Source: Batrachochytrium dendrobatidis JAM81 (Eukaryota; Chytridiomycota; Chytridiomycetes; Rhizophydiales). Taken from it: a stretch of DNA of 64,000 bases. The notes under the pieces were generated by a model, which had not been told where the DNA came from, did not search any database, and worked only from the letters and a program-made list of their open reading frames with translations. A program made the position numbers and the translations under genes. Below are positions 12,683 to 24,017 of this stretch, piece by piece. Position 1 is the stretch's first letter, and each line of letters begins with the position of its first letter. The DNA lies in contig NW_006281100.1 in NCBI RefSeq assembly GCF_000203795.2, forward strand, positions 1,695,099 through 1,759,098, written 5' to 3'.

Positions 12683-13363
12683 ATGAGAGCCACAGACGTT
12701 GTGTTCTTATCAGCCATGTCTGCAATTGCTAGCGCGGCAGTCATCACATCTAATGCAGAGACTCGATCATCACATTTATCGAAACGTAGTCCTGGTAAAT
12801 ATTGGACAGATATATTTGAAAAAGGCAATTTAAAAGGTATTAGTTTAGATTCCGAATCAGATTATCAAAAAAGGCAAAGGCAAAAGCAAATCAAAAAAGA
12901 GTACAAGGATTTGAAGAGAGCTGCACAGAAGAGCAAAGATAAAAGGAGAGAAGTCTGCTGGGAATATTTGAAATCTTTATCTCACACATCGGCTAAAAGT
13001 GGGACACTTTCCTCTTCAGGACCAAGTCGACAGAATAGTCGAGCAAGTAATCACTCGGGAAAAAGTCGAGCAAGTAACCATTCAAGAAAGAGTCAAGCAA
13101 GTAACCGTTCGACAGAAAGTGGAGATAGCATCCAGTCAGTAAAAGGTCAAAACATATCTGAAGAGGCAGATGAGGAAGACGAAGAAGAAGAGGAAGAAGA
13201 GCAAGAAGAAGAGGAAGAAGAAGAGGAATTGACTAAAGATCTAAAGGAACAATGCGAAAAGGCAAAGAAAGAGCGAAAGAGGTTAAAGTTGATGATAATG
13301 GAATTTGAAGCAAAACATGGTCTTACACCAACAGTCGAATACAAAAAGATTGAAACTAAATGA
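12683..13363 (+). CDS. Secreted charged protein with Ser/Arg repeats and acidic tract
   Basis: Single exon, 226 aa. Residues 1 to about 20 look like a signal peptide (VVFLSAMSAIASAAV), followed by a possible basic processing site (LSKR). The mature part is Lys/Arg-rich (QKRQRQKQIKKEYKDLKRA), then has three nine-residue repeats of the type SRASNHSGK, then an almost pure Glu/Asp tract of about 35 residues, then a short coiled coil ending EYKKIETK. No family is recognised. It has the layout of the other secreted genes here: single exon, TATA box about 70 bases upstream, gene-poor flanks. Acts outside the cell or in the host by inference only. Confidence 0.75.
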   Translation: MRATDVVFLSAMSAIASAAVITSNAETRSSHLSKRSPGKYWTDIFEKGNLKGISLDSESDYQKRQRQKQIKKEYKDLKRAAQKSKDKRREVCWEYLKSLSHTSAKSGTLSSSGPSRQNSRASNHSGKSRASNHSRKSQASNRSTESGDSIQSVKGQNISEEADEEDEEEEEEEQEEEEEEEELTKDLKEQCEKAKKERKRLKLMIMEFEAKHGLTPTVEYKKIETK

Positions 13364-14369
13364 ACAATATCAGGTATTTCATCCAAAATATGCAATGCAT
13401 TGGCATCAATTTATATCATGATAGATTGTTATCCCACATTCTATTTGTCTTGAACCTTCAATAAACAGCTTTTATTACTATTTGTGACTGGTAATTTTCA
13501 AGAATATTTTATTATCAACTAGTATACGGTTAAAGCTTATCAGTCAAGATCCATCAAACTAGTGCTTTTTGATCGAATTATATTAGAATAAGCCTGCCGA
13601 GATTTACAATATTGATGTATTGGAATATTTGGTGTTCAGATACACAATGATAATGGTAGTACAACTCATGGCAGTTGTACAAACCAAACGTGATTAAAAC
13701 CAATAATAATGTCAGACAAGATTGGATAATGAATTAGCGTGTAAATCATCAACATTGACCAAGATTGATTGAAATGGTGAGATTGAGTTGGATGGTGATG
13801 AGCACAACAAATGAGTGTACAGAGTTGTATTGACAACATTGACAGTCAAACACAATACATGAATGTGGGTTCAAACTTGGTGATCGTACAATGTATGATT
13901 ATTGAAGATTGTGGACATATGACGGCATATTAATGATTGCCATAATCGGAAAGTATATCACAGTAAATCAAGAGGTGGAGTCAACCAATAAACTAATTGC
14001 GTTGTTTATTAAAGGAGAGTGCTTTTACAAGGTTGGAGAGCAGTAGACGATACCAGAAGGAGGGAATGTATACAGGTCATTGCCCAAGCATCATTGTTGA
14101 GGATCCCTGATTACTATATTTTTTGCATAAGAGGTGAGTGATATCACAACTGGTGATCACAGCCCAGATACACACAAAGGTTCCACACACACTCGGTGCA
14201 AGTCAGCAGATTTCACATCTCAGCACTTCAAGCCCTATACAGGGACATATGTTATTATTTGTCTAACAGCGACATCATATTGCAGCAAGTATAGTCGCCA
14301 ACCCTGATATCAGGGTTCCAGATCCACTTTAAACAATTGTGTAAAGGGTGATTCCTTTAAAGTTACCTC
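13364..14369. other. Intergenic region with a diverged dispersed repeat copy
   Basis: No gene. A polyadenylation-like AATAAA lies at about 13460. Bases about 13795-13925 resemble 46010-46135 (shared words GTGTACAGAGTTGTATTGACAAC, GGGTTCAAACTT, TGATCGTA, AATGTATGATTA), so this is a diverged copy of the repeat found at 45.8 and 49 kb. Confidence 0.5.
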
Positions 14370-14537
14370 GACATCCATAGCAGTAAATCAATGCTAACCC
14401 TGACAACACGAGTTCCTTAGGACGGTCATACAAAAAGTATGCCTTTAATATTATCCATTCAACAACGGATATAAATACGATCCAAAACTGATGTGTTGAA
14501 TGACAATCATTACACCTTGCTCAACCAAAACAATACA
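14370..14537 (+). promoter_or_regulatory. Conserved secreted-gene promoter, TATA box at 14470
   Basis: This block aligns with the promoters at 23476-23660 and 36354-36540 (minus strand): AACCCTGAC, ACGGTCAT, a CATTCAACAACG-type word, TATAAATA (14470-14477, 61 bases before the ATG), GTTGAATGACA and CTTGCTCAACCAAA just before the start. Similarity that includes the TATA box and the 5' UTR points to descent from one promoter. Confidence 0.65.
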
Positions 14538-15146
14538 ATGAAACTATCAATCACCGTATTATCATCGATCCTGGCCATCTGCTCAGTTACTACAGCTAGT
14601 CCAGTCAATCCCAATTTGACCATGGGTGCTGGGGCTGATGCTTCGACAGCCTCTCCAAGCGCGGCTCAAACTCGTGGACCCAACTATGCAAGTCTTTCTG
14701 GCCCATATGATCTTAAGAAATATTGCGGTCCATTCGATGCTACTGAAGTGTCGTTGATCAGTGACATTGCAGAAAATCAGGCTAGAATCAAAAAAATGTT
14801 CAGCAAATTTGACAACCTACGTCGTCAGGTTTTTGCTCAAAAAATGATGATTATGAAAATCGGACAAAAAAACGAAGCTCTATATCAAGCTTCCAGAGGG
14901 GAATTTGGTAGTGCTGAAACCAGGCTTGAGATTCATCGTGGCGCTCTTAGTCAGCTCAAAAATAAGCTAAAGAAACTCCGTGAGAAAAGTTTGGATATGA
15001 CTGAAAAAGATAAGACTTGGAAGAAAAGGCTTACAAGGCATTTGTTTGGATCACAAGAAAATGATGGTATCCCACTGGAAACAGTTTTCGGATATGACGA
15101 ATGCTTCAATTATTTCCACAGTCGTTTTTTTCATACAGTACAATAA
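14538..15146 (+). CDS. Secreted coiled-coil protein, same family as 22246 and 35331 genes
   Basis: Single exon, 202 aa from the ATG at 14538 (the frame is open upstream to a TTG at 14493 but that is non-standard). The N-terminus MKLSITVLSSILAICSVTTA is a signal peptide nearly superimposable on MKLAVAVLSSILLACSITIA of the two duplicated genes at 22-23 kb and 35-36 kb; promoter and leader also match. The mature protein starts with a Ser/Thr/Ala-rich linker, has two or more Cys, and a central Lys-rich coiled coil (about residues 70-160). No known domain. Role unknown; extracellular by inference. Confidence 0.75.
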   Translation: MKLSITVLSSILAICSVTTASPVNPNLTMGAGADASTASPSAAQTRGPNYASLSGPYDLKKYCGPFDATEVSLISDIAENQARIKKMFSKFDNLRRQVFAQKMMIMKIGQKNEALYQASRGEFGSAETRLEIHRGALSQLKNKLKKLREKSLDMTEKDKTWKKRLTRHLFGSQENDGIPLETVFGYDECFNYFHSRFFHTVQ

Positions 15147-17157
15147 TCTGGGTATAGTGCAACTTTCCAAGATTCTGATGTTTGGCAACAAACTTTTCAA
15201 TCATAGACTCATCACATTGTTGCAGCTCAAAATGGGTTGTAATGCAGCGTGTATTGCATGTTGGTTTACTTTTAATTTGTCATGCATCCAATGTCGTTCA
15301 TTCAATAAACATCGTGTATTGTCAAACCATGTGTATTATACTAATAGTTTGATCATACTACACCAATCAACTACTATGCATTGTATTGATCACTGCAGTG
15401 TCATTGCTGAATCCATGCAATTGTGTATATTGCCATTTTGGGTTACCAATCAACACATTACATTTGACACCAACCCATTGGTATCACTGGACTATTTGAT
15501 ACGAATGATTTGGCTGGTTTTGACAGTTTGACAGTATCCACAAACCCATGTTTAATATTCGCACATACTTTTTGCACATATTCCATTGACATGCTACAAA
15601 CTGACATTGAACGTCACATTACATTGTTTTGGTCTTGAATGATACAATATGTATCAGCCGATGTTTCGTATTCACATCAACATCCACATCCAGTATATAC
15701 AACAAATCTGTCCATAATTCAACATATCAGCCATATTTGATGGTCATTTGTCACATTGTTGTGTACTTGCAATGATCAGTATCAATCATTTGCATGTAGT
15801 CAGCTGTCTAGTATAATGTATGCAGTATGATCACATAACATGCCATCTGGTGATATAGCATACACTACAACCACAACCGGAAACATCGATCGTTGTCCCA
15901 ATCAATATCAACAGTTGCATCAAACAAATCCACAAATGCACAACTCAGCAAGTGTAATGCATACAACTACAACATGTGTATACGAATACCGAGTGTGTCC
16001 AACTATAAACTATGTATATTGAAACCATTGGATAGTATGTCCGACACGTCATTGACATTGATAATCAAGTAGTATTGTGAGTGATCATATGCATGCAACA
16101 GGTTAACATGGTTGACATGTTGGTGTTGGATGTATCAATGTGACTATATTCCAAGAACTGATCGGACACGGCTCAACATCGACTTTGTTTCTAGCAATGG
16201 GTTTATTGTGGTACCAAACATCAATCACTGTTGTTGAACAATCGAGTATGATGGTATTTACAACAGTAATCTTGATGTTCAGTGTATGACAGAGTGTGTC
16301 CGTCATAGTTCAAGTTGAAAAATGGTAAAACTGGACTGGGAATATTGAATCTATTATAACATTCGATCATTTCAAACAATACAATCGATATGAATTGAAT
16401 TGAATTCGAGTGGTGCATTGGCATTCAACTATCATGCATGGTATATACACAGATCCGTTTGCATTGATTTGTATTAGCAAACAGCCTGAAGCATATCGAT
16501 TTGACAGTGCTGGTGATTATTCTGATAGCTATTGTATGATTGATTGGATGTGTATAAATGTTGAATAAAATCCATGTTGCAGCAACTGTTTGCAGAATAA
16601 ATGGCATTTTATTGACCAGTATTGATGATTGCATTACGCTCAATAAACAATCATCAATGTAACAACCTAAAAAACAACCGTCATGTTTTAGCATTTGCAC
16701 TGTAAGCCATTTGTTACAATGTGTAAACCAAAGTCATGTCTAGTGTCTGACCAACTGGTTGTCTAGATCAAAACCGTGTCTGTCCAAGTTGATGATGCGA
16801 TAAACCAAGAAATACATCAAATCTCGGTAAACGCTGTCACACTTTCCAGGTTGCTGAAACTCACATTACGCACAACTTGACACGAATGACAATGTTGATG
16901 TCGAGACTGTCAATGTATTACAATGTATTGGTCAACAGTGACTGCAATCAATGACAATATTGCAGTCAATCCAATCCATGTGTTGATTGGAACAATGATT
17001 ATCCACTTGTCAGATTCAGCATGTAAATGCATGTTTTGTAACACATTTACTAATCCAACAATTGACTGATTAACAATAATTGAATATTAAAATGTTGAAT
17101 AAAAGACTCGAGTCATTATATTGAACACATGACAAATGTTTAAACACTTCAAAGTGT
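15147..17157. other. AT-rich intergenic region
   Basis: About 2 kb of AT-rich sequence with many CAAT/ATTG words and no supported gene on either strand. Open stretches of 60-160 codons here lack motifs and have the word bias of the flanking non-coding DNA. Confidence 0.4.
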
Positions 17158-17204
17158 GTGAATTTGTCTCACAATATCAAATTTTGAATGTGAGACAAAT
17201 TCAC
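17158..17204. promoter_or_regulatory. 15-bp perfect inverted repeat upstream of CRN gene
   Basis: Arms GTGAATTTGTCTCAC (17158-17172) and GTGAGACAAATTCAC (17190-17204) are exact reverse complements separated by 17 bases, 44 bases before the proposed CRN start codon. The GTGAGACA core recurs as a palindrome in front of the second CRN gene (27404-27427). It could be a protein-binding site or a transcript hairpin. Confidence 0.55.
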
Positions 17205-17247
17205 GTTTTGTTCTTTTTTTCTTTTCTTTCTTTCAACAAACTCAAAA

Positions 17248-19558
17248 ATGACCAAATTTTATCTTCAATACAAGAACAACTCTCNNNNNNNNNNNNNNNN
17301 NNNNNNNNNNNNNNNNNNNNNNNNNNNNNNNNNNNNNNNNNNNNNNNNNNNNNNNNNNNNNNNNNNNNNNNNNNNNNNNNNNNNGGAAGAGGACCACAAG
17401 GAACTCTACCTCTGATTACTGTTTCTCATTTGATTTCAGCTTACAAGACTGCCACCACTCCCCTCCTTGATGCTATTCCTGTTGACGAACTCACTCTTCA
17501 TTTTGAGGTGTATGGTCCAGCCATTGCTCGATATGGGTTTCTAACCTCTATTCAACATCCTTTTGGTTGTTACGACAGTCCACTGACTATTAAATCCAAG
17601 AATGATGTGAATGTTGACCGTCCCTATCAAAGACACTTTGTACGAAGTAAAAGTGACCAAGAATTCATCGAAACCAATAATTTGAAATTGCGAAAACCAA
17701 ATGACGCTTTCAAGTATTTGATACATCATCTGGAAAAGATTGTCAATGTCTCGAGGTTTCCAAATAACGCCGTATTTAACGACAATTGCTTGGAACACCG
17801 TCTTGATAGGAGAGTAACCAATTATCAAATTGACAATGTCGATAATATCAAACTGTTTTTTGCTGTTTCTGGTGCAGGAAAAACAAGGATGTTTCTAGAG
17901 TTGCTTTATTCAAACTTTGGGTACTACTTTGCTTGCAAGAGCTCTCAAGATGACTTTGGCTCTAAAGACATGTATCAATGCCGGATGTATTGCGAGAGTA
18001 ACTATCAGCCTGAACTCACTGAACATGCTATCCAACTGTTGTATTTCGTTCGGGTTTCTGTTTGCAACTACTTGATAAGCAAGGGATTCAAGGAACCTTG
18101 GCAAATTCTTCTGGCTCAGCTCCATCCTATCGCATTCTTTGGAGTTGACTTGTTTGAGCGTCTTTTTACGACCCTTGTAAAAGAGCCTGGACTTGCCCCA
18201 ACTGCTATTACAAACCCGTTTCCTTTTATTGCCATTGATGGAGTCCGAAATCTTGCACGAGGTCGTCGTTTTCATTTTCAACCAGAAAGTAGAAACTTTC
18301 GTCCCTTTTTCACTCCATTTGTTACCATTCCAAAATGATGGGAGTATTTCCTCATTGCCTACTGTCTGGCACCAGTATTGACTTTGAACTCATCAAAGAG
18401 CTAGTGGAGTTCAGTGCTATGAAGGATGATCAAATCACAGATTGTGTAGTTGTATCAGATTTCCATTCTCTGACAAAACTCGAGGTCGAACAGTATGCTA
18501 GACAATTTTTACAAGACCATCAAGTCGATCAACTGGATGCTATTGTATCAAGAATTTCAGACTTTGAATTATGTCATGGAAGACCATGTTCTATATCGTA
18601 TATTCTGGGCACATATATGAAATCAAATGATATTGACACTGCAATTAGCAAATTTATCACTGGGATATCTAATGTTGATGGCCAGATTTTCCCGCTTAGA
18701 TTCTTGAAAAATGACCTTGATGAAGGCATTCGTTCATTTGACAAAGTCATTGCTGGTGATAACCTGTCAGGACCCATTTGCGACGCATTTATTGATGCCA
18801 TCTGGAAGGGAAAAATGTACCTTAAAGTGACAGACAATGACGGTGCTACTGCAATACTTTATGGTTTGGGATTTGGTCAGACTGTCGATGGAACTATATC
18901 TTCCATTGAAATTCAAGAGTTGGCTGTAATCGAGTGTCTTTGCTACTTTTTCCCCTTTGCACACACTGTCAAAAGTTTATACCAAAAAATTGGCTCGTAT
19001 CCTAACCCTAACCCTCAAACGGTTGGCTATTTGGCGGAATACTTGGTTGCGTTTGCTTTAGTAGCCAACTATTCTGGTCCTGATGCTGCCAATAGTATCA
19101 AGGCATCCCGAGATTCTGCATCCGGCTATTTACTATTTGGTGATTCAGATCAAGTATGCTTTCCCGATCATATGTGTGGACCAGATATCATCTACAAGTG
19201 TGCCAATACAAAGACTGTATACATTGTCCAAGTCAAATTTGTCGAGAGAATGTCAAAACAACAAGCTGCAAACGCTTACAATACTACAGATCCTGAACGC
19301 TTTTATTGCAAACGTAATGGCGGTGGAGTGTCGGAAGGGTTTGAAAAAGAACGAACTTACCTTCTTAGCACTTTGTCGGAACTACACAAATCAGGTTACT
19401 CATTGCAACAGACTCTGGTTATTCATACTGCTGAAAAGAACCCCGTTGATGTTCAAGGTATGGAAATCATCAATAGTCAAAACTCTCCTCAGTTTTTTGA
19501 TGAGATTGGCAACGGTGTTTGGAGTTTTTTGGATTCAGTTGGAAATAACCTTCAATAA
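17248..19558 (+). CDS. Crinkler (CRN) effector: P-loop NTPase plus PD-(D/E)XK nuclease-like domain; gap and frameshift
   Basis: Probable start is the ATG at 17248 (MTKFYLQYKN), just after the hairpin; the N-terminal header continues into a 100-N assembly gap (17285-17384), so the frame across it has no meaning. From 17385 an open frame encodes a CRN NTPase with Walker A (VSGAGKTRM, near 17866) and a conserved IDGVRN region. It stops at TGA 18336-18338, while the continuation of the same family sequence (LLSGTSIDFELIKELVE) runs in the -1 frame from 18335 to 19558: a one-base break in an A4 run. The C-terminal part has GPDIIYKC followed by YIVQVKFV, matching a PD-(D/E)XK nuclease core. CRN proteins are secreted, act in host cells, and in the family pair an NTPase with a nuclease domain. 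The break may be an assembly error next to the gap or true inactivation. Confidence 0.75.
17285..17384. other. Assembly gap of exactly 100 N
   Basis: The run of exactly 100 N is a conventional placeholder for a gap of unknown size. It removes most of the CRN N-terminal header, so presence of the trafficking motif cannot be judged. Confidence 0.95.
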
Positions 19559-20204
19559 AGTTTCAAGATGAAATTGATATACAGATTGGATTTTCAAAAT
19601 CAAAAATAACTTTGATTAGTCATATGCAACCAACACCAAACACGGAGCCTTGAATATGAGCTCAATGATCAATTTTATCATCATGATTCGTAATTGCAAA
19701 TAGAACTTGTTTCAAAACATAGGAATCCAGTCGTCATTATAAATATTCTTGCATTGCATTGCATACACAACTCCATTTGTGTATATTGATGGGTTTGCAC
19801 AAAACTGAATTGATGCTAAACTTGGAAATACTGACGATAACAAGACAGATGCATGAATGCATTCACTCCATTCAACAACAGACACAGTTGCCAAGATCCA
19901 AACATGTTCCGCAACAAGTGATTTGTATTTTTACAGGAAAAAGTAGATGCTACCAGTGTAACATCTGTCAATTCTGACATGTTCAAAGTAATAACCAGCC
20001 AATATTCTGGATTAAACAACAACACATGATGACCAATCGTCATTCCAAACACCAGGACAATGGAAAGGGTTCAACATGTAGAGTCAATCATTCCACCACA
20101 ATCAGAATTGTAAGTCATTGAATATTGACATTCTTGGATCACAAAATAATCAAACACACGATCGCATAGCTTGTCAATGTTGCAATGCATTGCATCGATC
20201 AGTG

Positions 20205-21035
20205 TGATGAGAGTGTTTTGAATCTGATACATGACTGTTATTTTATAACGACGGCAGTTTCAAGGGTGACAATCAGCACTTTCAAATGGATATTCAGAAA
20301 ACGCCAAATACACCATATAGTCGATCAATATACAAGCATTGCTGTTGGTGTATAATCAACCTCAGTAGTATGCTGTGTTGATATTCCCAATTGCGGTCAT
20401 GTATCTAATAATCAGGTAGTGTCATTCTGATTATGGATAGTTGTCATCACATACAATCCATTACTACAGCGTATACTGTCACTGTATACCAAATATTTGA
20501 CTGATTGTCCAATTGGTCATGTTTTGGATCACTCGGACACAACAGCATCAAACAACCTGTTATTTCAGTATTTCAAAACCATGACTTTTCCATTGGTATG
20601 ACTGCATGGTCATTTTAGGTTAATCTAGACTGTACACATCAAACACTGCTGATTGTGTCACAACATGATCAACATCAAACTCGGCAATCTGTCGCTGCTA
20701 CACTGAATGAGTGACATTGTACTATAATCAAATTGGAGATTGGCAGGTCGTTCAACAAACTGGCCGTGTCAACAGGTCAGATTGTCATCGTGTACATGAA
20801 CCACAATGGATGATCATGTCATTCAAATCAGCACATAATCTACTGATATATGCAAAACAACACCACCAATACAATACAATACAAATCACAAACGTGGTGT
20901 TGAATCCAATGCATGCGAGTACTTTTTAAACACATGATACACACTGATGGTGATGGTTGCTGACAGTCACATTGCAGTGTACATGTCCACTAGTGTCCAC
21001 TGTCATGTCGATTGTTGCTATCCGTGACATCCAAC
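20205..21035 (-). repeat. Inverted-duplication arm (partner 42632-43493)
   Basis: The reverse complement of this segment matches 42632-43493 over most of its length, for example GACCTGTTGACACGGCCAG, TTGATGTTGATCATGTTGTG and CCAATGGAAAAGTCATGG. The match reaches into the promoter of the pepsin-like gene at 43513: GATTGTCACCCTTGAA and the TATAAAA region have counterparts at 20230-20275. No protease coding sequence was found beyond the end near 20205, so this arm carries an orphan promoter. The rest of 19559-22245 has no supported gene. Confidence 0.7.
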
Positions 21036-21519
21036 TAGACCGCAATCAATGTTGCTTCAAATACAACACAGTAAACTAGCCACGAGTATCCAAGAGTATG
21101 TCAATTGATGTGATCCAACAAAACAGCATAGTATTGACTGTTTTGTTAAAGTGCATTCAATCAAGACACTCCAGTATCTCGAGTAGAAATATCAGATCTG
21201 TTCACCCTTGCACTGAATCCACAACAAATCGCACAGATTACAAGCAAAGTTTGGACAAATCGAAATGGCTCAAATTTACAGCTGAAACCAAAATGGTATA
21301 CAATCGCATTCATGTAGAGTTGAACACTATCTTGCAGTGATTGACTGTTGGTTTGGAATAAACAATGCTGAATATTGGTTGTAGTTTTGTACTTGACATT
21401 GACTGTTGACTCAATATACATTATGAATTATTATAAACAGTGCCAGTGATATGATGCTCACAAACCATGATTTTGAACTGAAATAGTCTTGAACCGGCGT
21501 TTGTCGTTTCTGTTGTATT

Positions 21520-21738
21520 TTGAATCACGGATACGATCACAATATAGTTCAACAACAATGATGGCACATGTCAGTAATGCAACTGTTGTTTGCATATGCA
21601 TGACACTGTTATTTTGTGGTCCATTTACATCAATACGGTTGCAAGTCGTTGTTACATCACGTATTCTGAGCATGGTTTTGATATTACGCATCCAGTTCCA
21701 TCACATTGTTGCTGACCCATCATTGTAATGCTGTATGT
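21520..21738 (-). repeat. Dispersed repeat copy (partner 45786-46013)
   Basis: The reverse complement is nearly identical to 45786-46013: shared stretches include TTACAATGATGGGTCAGCAA and ATGTGATGGAACTGGATG. Similar pieces occur at 48960-49345. Reading frames on it look like shadows rather than genes. Confidence 0.65.
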
Positions 21739-22245
21739 CCCCATAATCATGGACATGGACATGAGCATGTGGTTTCACGTATAATATTACAACCATGCAT
21801 GCCGTTAGTTGAATCATTACTACTAGTGTACACTACAGTACATTTATGTTGACATGTGTTGTACCAATTTGATTGCATTGCTACAATATGGCATGTGTCG
21901 ACCTGTTTGAATGACTGTTGTGCAACATATTGATATTGTACACATGACTATTGTTGGTATTAGTGTTGCATGTGTCAATACGACATGACAAGCAATATCA
22001 TATCGACACAATACACACATACATATCAGCATCATCAATGTGTACAACTATGCAATATATAATCAACTGTATTGTATTGGAAATACAAGTGTCAATGTAC
22101 ACTATGGTATCATGTCAACCAAGACACTGTAAAATGATCAGATGTAATGCATGCAAATCCAAATTTATTGCAAATTAAACCAGAATGACAATTGAATCAA
22201 TTGGAATCAACAGGTTGACATTCAAATTAATTGGATGAATCGTCA

Positions 22246-23475
22246 TTATTTGGGTCGTCCAAAGAATGATTTCAATCCATTCATAAACTTGGATGAACCT
22301 TTTTGTCTATTGGAGGGAACTTTCTGTCCAGGGGATCCAGATCCGGATGGTGTATCCGGTGATGGTTGCGACTCTTGACTTTGTTGGTCACTAGGTTTTT
22401 GGCTAGGACGCTTACTGCGTCCTGATGATTGTCCTTTATTACCTGATCCGCCAAAGTAACCTTGAATGGAAGGATACGTGCCGATAAGCAAAAGTTGCTG
22501 ATCAAATGATTTAGGATCCCAAGGTCCTCCAAAAACGAGCGTCACAAGCTTTACTTCGATGAGTTTCAGTCCAAAAACAATACCATTATATTTGGAATCA
22601 CAGCCTTTAAGCCTTTTTTTAAGATCGTTAAGTTTGGATTCTTGGGCTTCGAAATTAGACTCATTCACCTGAATTTCATCATCATATTTTGGACCATCGC
22701 CGTTTCCTTGAGATATATGTTCCAAAAGGTAAAGCCTTATCTTCAAGTCCGTTGCATGTTTCTTTTGATCGTCATATTGAAATCTTAACAACTCGCATTT
22801 TTTTTTTTGTTCATCGCGACTTTGCTTTTTTTTCTCGTATTTTTCGAGCAATTCCTTGATGCTATCTGGAAGTGGATCAAGACCACCTAAGCCTATACCG
22901 TTTGGATTAGGAGTTGGCAAGGTGCTAGCTTCAGTACTTGTAGTTGCACTGGGAATGACGGTTGAAGTGCTAGTTTCAACATCTGTAGTTGCACTGGGAA
23001 GATCTGGAAAAATGCTAGATTCAACATCTGTAGTTGCACTGGGAAGATCTGGAAAAATGCTAGATTCAACATCTGTAGTTGCACTGGGAAGATCTGGAAA
23101 AATGCTAGACTCAACATCTGTAGTTGCACTGGGAAGATCTGGAAAAATGCTAGATTCAACATCTGTAGTTGCACTGGGAAGATCTGGAAAAATGCTAGAT
23201 TCAACATCTGTAGTTGCACTGGGAAGATCTGGAAAAATGCTAGACTCAACATCTGTAGTTGCACTGGGAAGATCTGGAAAAATGCTAGATTCAACATCTG
23301 TAGTTGCACTGGGAAGATCTGGAAAAATGCTAGATTCAACATCTGTAGTTGCACTGGGAAGATCTGGAAAAGCGATAGACTCAACATCTGTAGTTGCACT
23401 GGGATCAATTGGATTGGCAATAGTAATCGAGCATGCAAGCAGTATCGATGACAATACAGCAACTGCGAGTTTCAT
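22246..23475 (-). CDS. Secreted repeat protein with nine 15-residue PDL repeats
   Basis: Single exon, 409 aa from the ATG at 23473-23475 (an upstream in-frame TTG is ignored). Signal peptide MKLAVAVLSSILLACSITIA, then nine tandem units of about PSATTDVESSIFPDL plus a degenerate tenth, then a Lys-rich coiled coil (about residues 205-290), a conserved block VTLVFGGPWDPKSF and LLLIGTYPS, and a Pro/Ser/Gln-rich tail ending in a basic SSKFMNGLKSFFGRPK. The paralogue at 35331-36353 shares everything except repeat numbers. The repeat is Ser/Thr/Pro-rich, as in O-glycosylated stalks, which is inference. No known domain; lineage-specific secreted family shared with the gene at 14538. Confidence 0.8.
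   Translation of the reverse strand: MKLAVAVLSSILLACSITIANPIDPSATTDVESIAFPDLPSATTDVESSIFPDLPSATTDVESSIFPDLPSATTDVESSIFPDLPSATTDVESSIFPDLPSATTDVESSIFPDLPSATTDVESSIFPDLPSATTDVESSIFPDLPSATTDVESSIFPDLPSATTDVETSTSTVIPSATTSTEASTLPTPNPNGIGLGGLDPLPDSIKELLEKYEKKKQSRDEQKKKCELLRFQYDDQKKHATDLKIRLYLLEHISQGNGDGPKYDDEIQVNESNFEAQESKLNDLKKRLKGCDSKYNGIVFGLKLIEVKLVTLVFGGPWDPKSFDQQLLLIGTYPSIQGYFGGSGNKGQSSGRSKRPSQKPSDQQSQESQPSPDTPSGSGSPGQKVPSNRQKGSSKFMNGLKSFFGRPK
22975..23405. repeat. 45-bp coding minisatellite, nine units
   Basis: Tandem 45-bp units, one per 15 codons, nearly identical to each other (GTTGCACTGGGAAGATCTGG repeats every 45 bases). The duplicated gene at 35-36 kb has only two such units, so the array changed in number after, or around, the duplication. 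Confidence 0.9.
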
Positions 23476-23660
23476 TGTATTGGTTTGGTTGAGCAAGTTG
23501 CAATGTCATTCAACAGGTCGGTTTTGAACCATATTTATATTCGTTATTGAACGGTGATAGTAAAAGCATATCCCTTGAATGACCGTTTTAAGGGTCAGTG
23601 TTACTGTCAGGGTTGTCGATTTGTTACCAACGTCAAACTTTGAAGGGATCTCCCTTTATA
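23476..23660 (-). promoter_or_regulatory. Conserved secreted-gene promoter, TATA box at 23532-23539
   Basis: On the minus strand: AACCCTGACAGTAAC, CTGACCCTTAAAACGGTCAT, AAGGGATATGC, CGTTCAATAACG, TATAAATA (57 bases before the ATG), then CTTGCTCAACCAAA. It aligns with the promoter at 14370-14537 and is almost identical to 36354-36540. Confidence 0.65.
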
Positions 23661-24017
23661 TGGTGATCCAAAATTTTGGTTGAGCCGCTATTTGTCCATA
23701 CACCCAAATATCATATGGTTGATTAAAAGCTTCACCCTGAAAAGGGTTATGGTCAAGGGTCAGGGTTAAGAAATGAGCATAAACCAAAACTGCAATGAGT
23801 TGACACTCGGATATTAGTTGGTCATCAATATGTGCCGTGATATCCCATACTTGTTAAAATAGCAAGTGATTGGCATGATTCAACGTACAAGCAGTGTGTA
23901 GTGAGCATCGGATGATACCGTTTTACTTGAACAAGAGTGTTAAATCCGTTGGAATAAATATAATTTAGTCGTCTATTTCTGTACTACATTTTACACCCTC
24001 ATTGCTACACAACATCA

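Noticed and set aside
19001..19015. Telomere-like CCTAACCCTAACCC inside the CRN gene
   Set aside because: Only two units, and they encode Pro-Asn repeats in a conserved frame; not evidence of an internal telomere.
20711..21340. Short plus-strand frames in the inverted repeat region
   Set aside because: They do not persist in the matching copy at 42.6-43.3 kb, so selection on a protein is not supported.
22975..23405. Regular 45-bp repeats that could suggest a CRISPR-like array
   Set aside because: Units abut without unique spacers and are in frame with a protein; this is a coding minisatellite in a eukaryote.
22856..23527. A 223-codon plus-strand frame with repeating STSVVALGRSGKML units
   Set aside because: It is the antisense reading of the 45-bp minisatellite; the minus-strand frame has the signal peptide, promoter and a paralogue, while this one has none of them.
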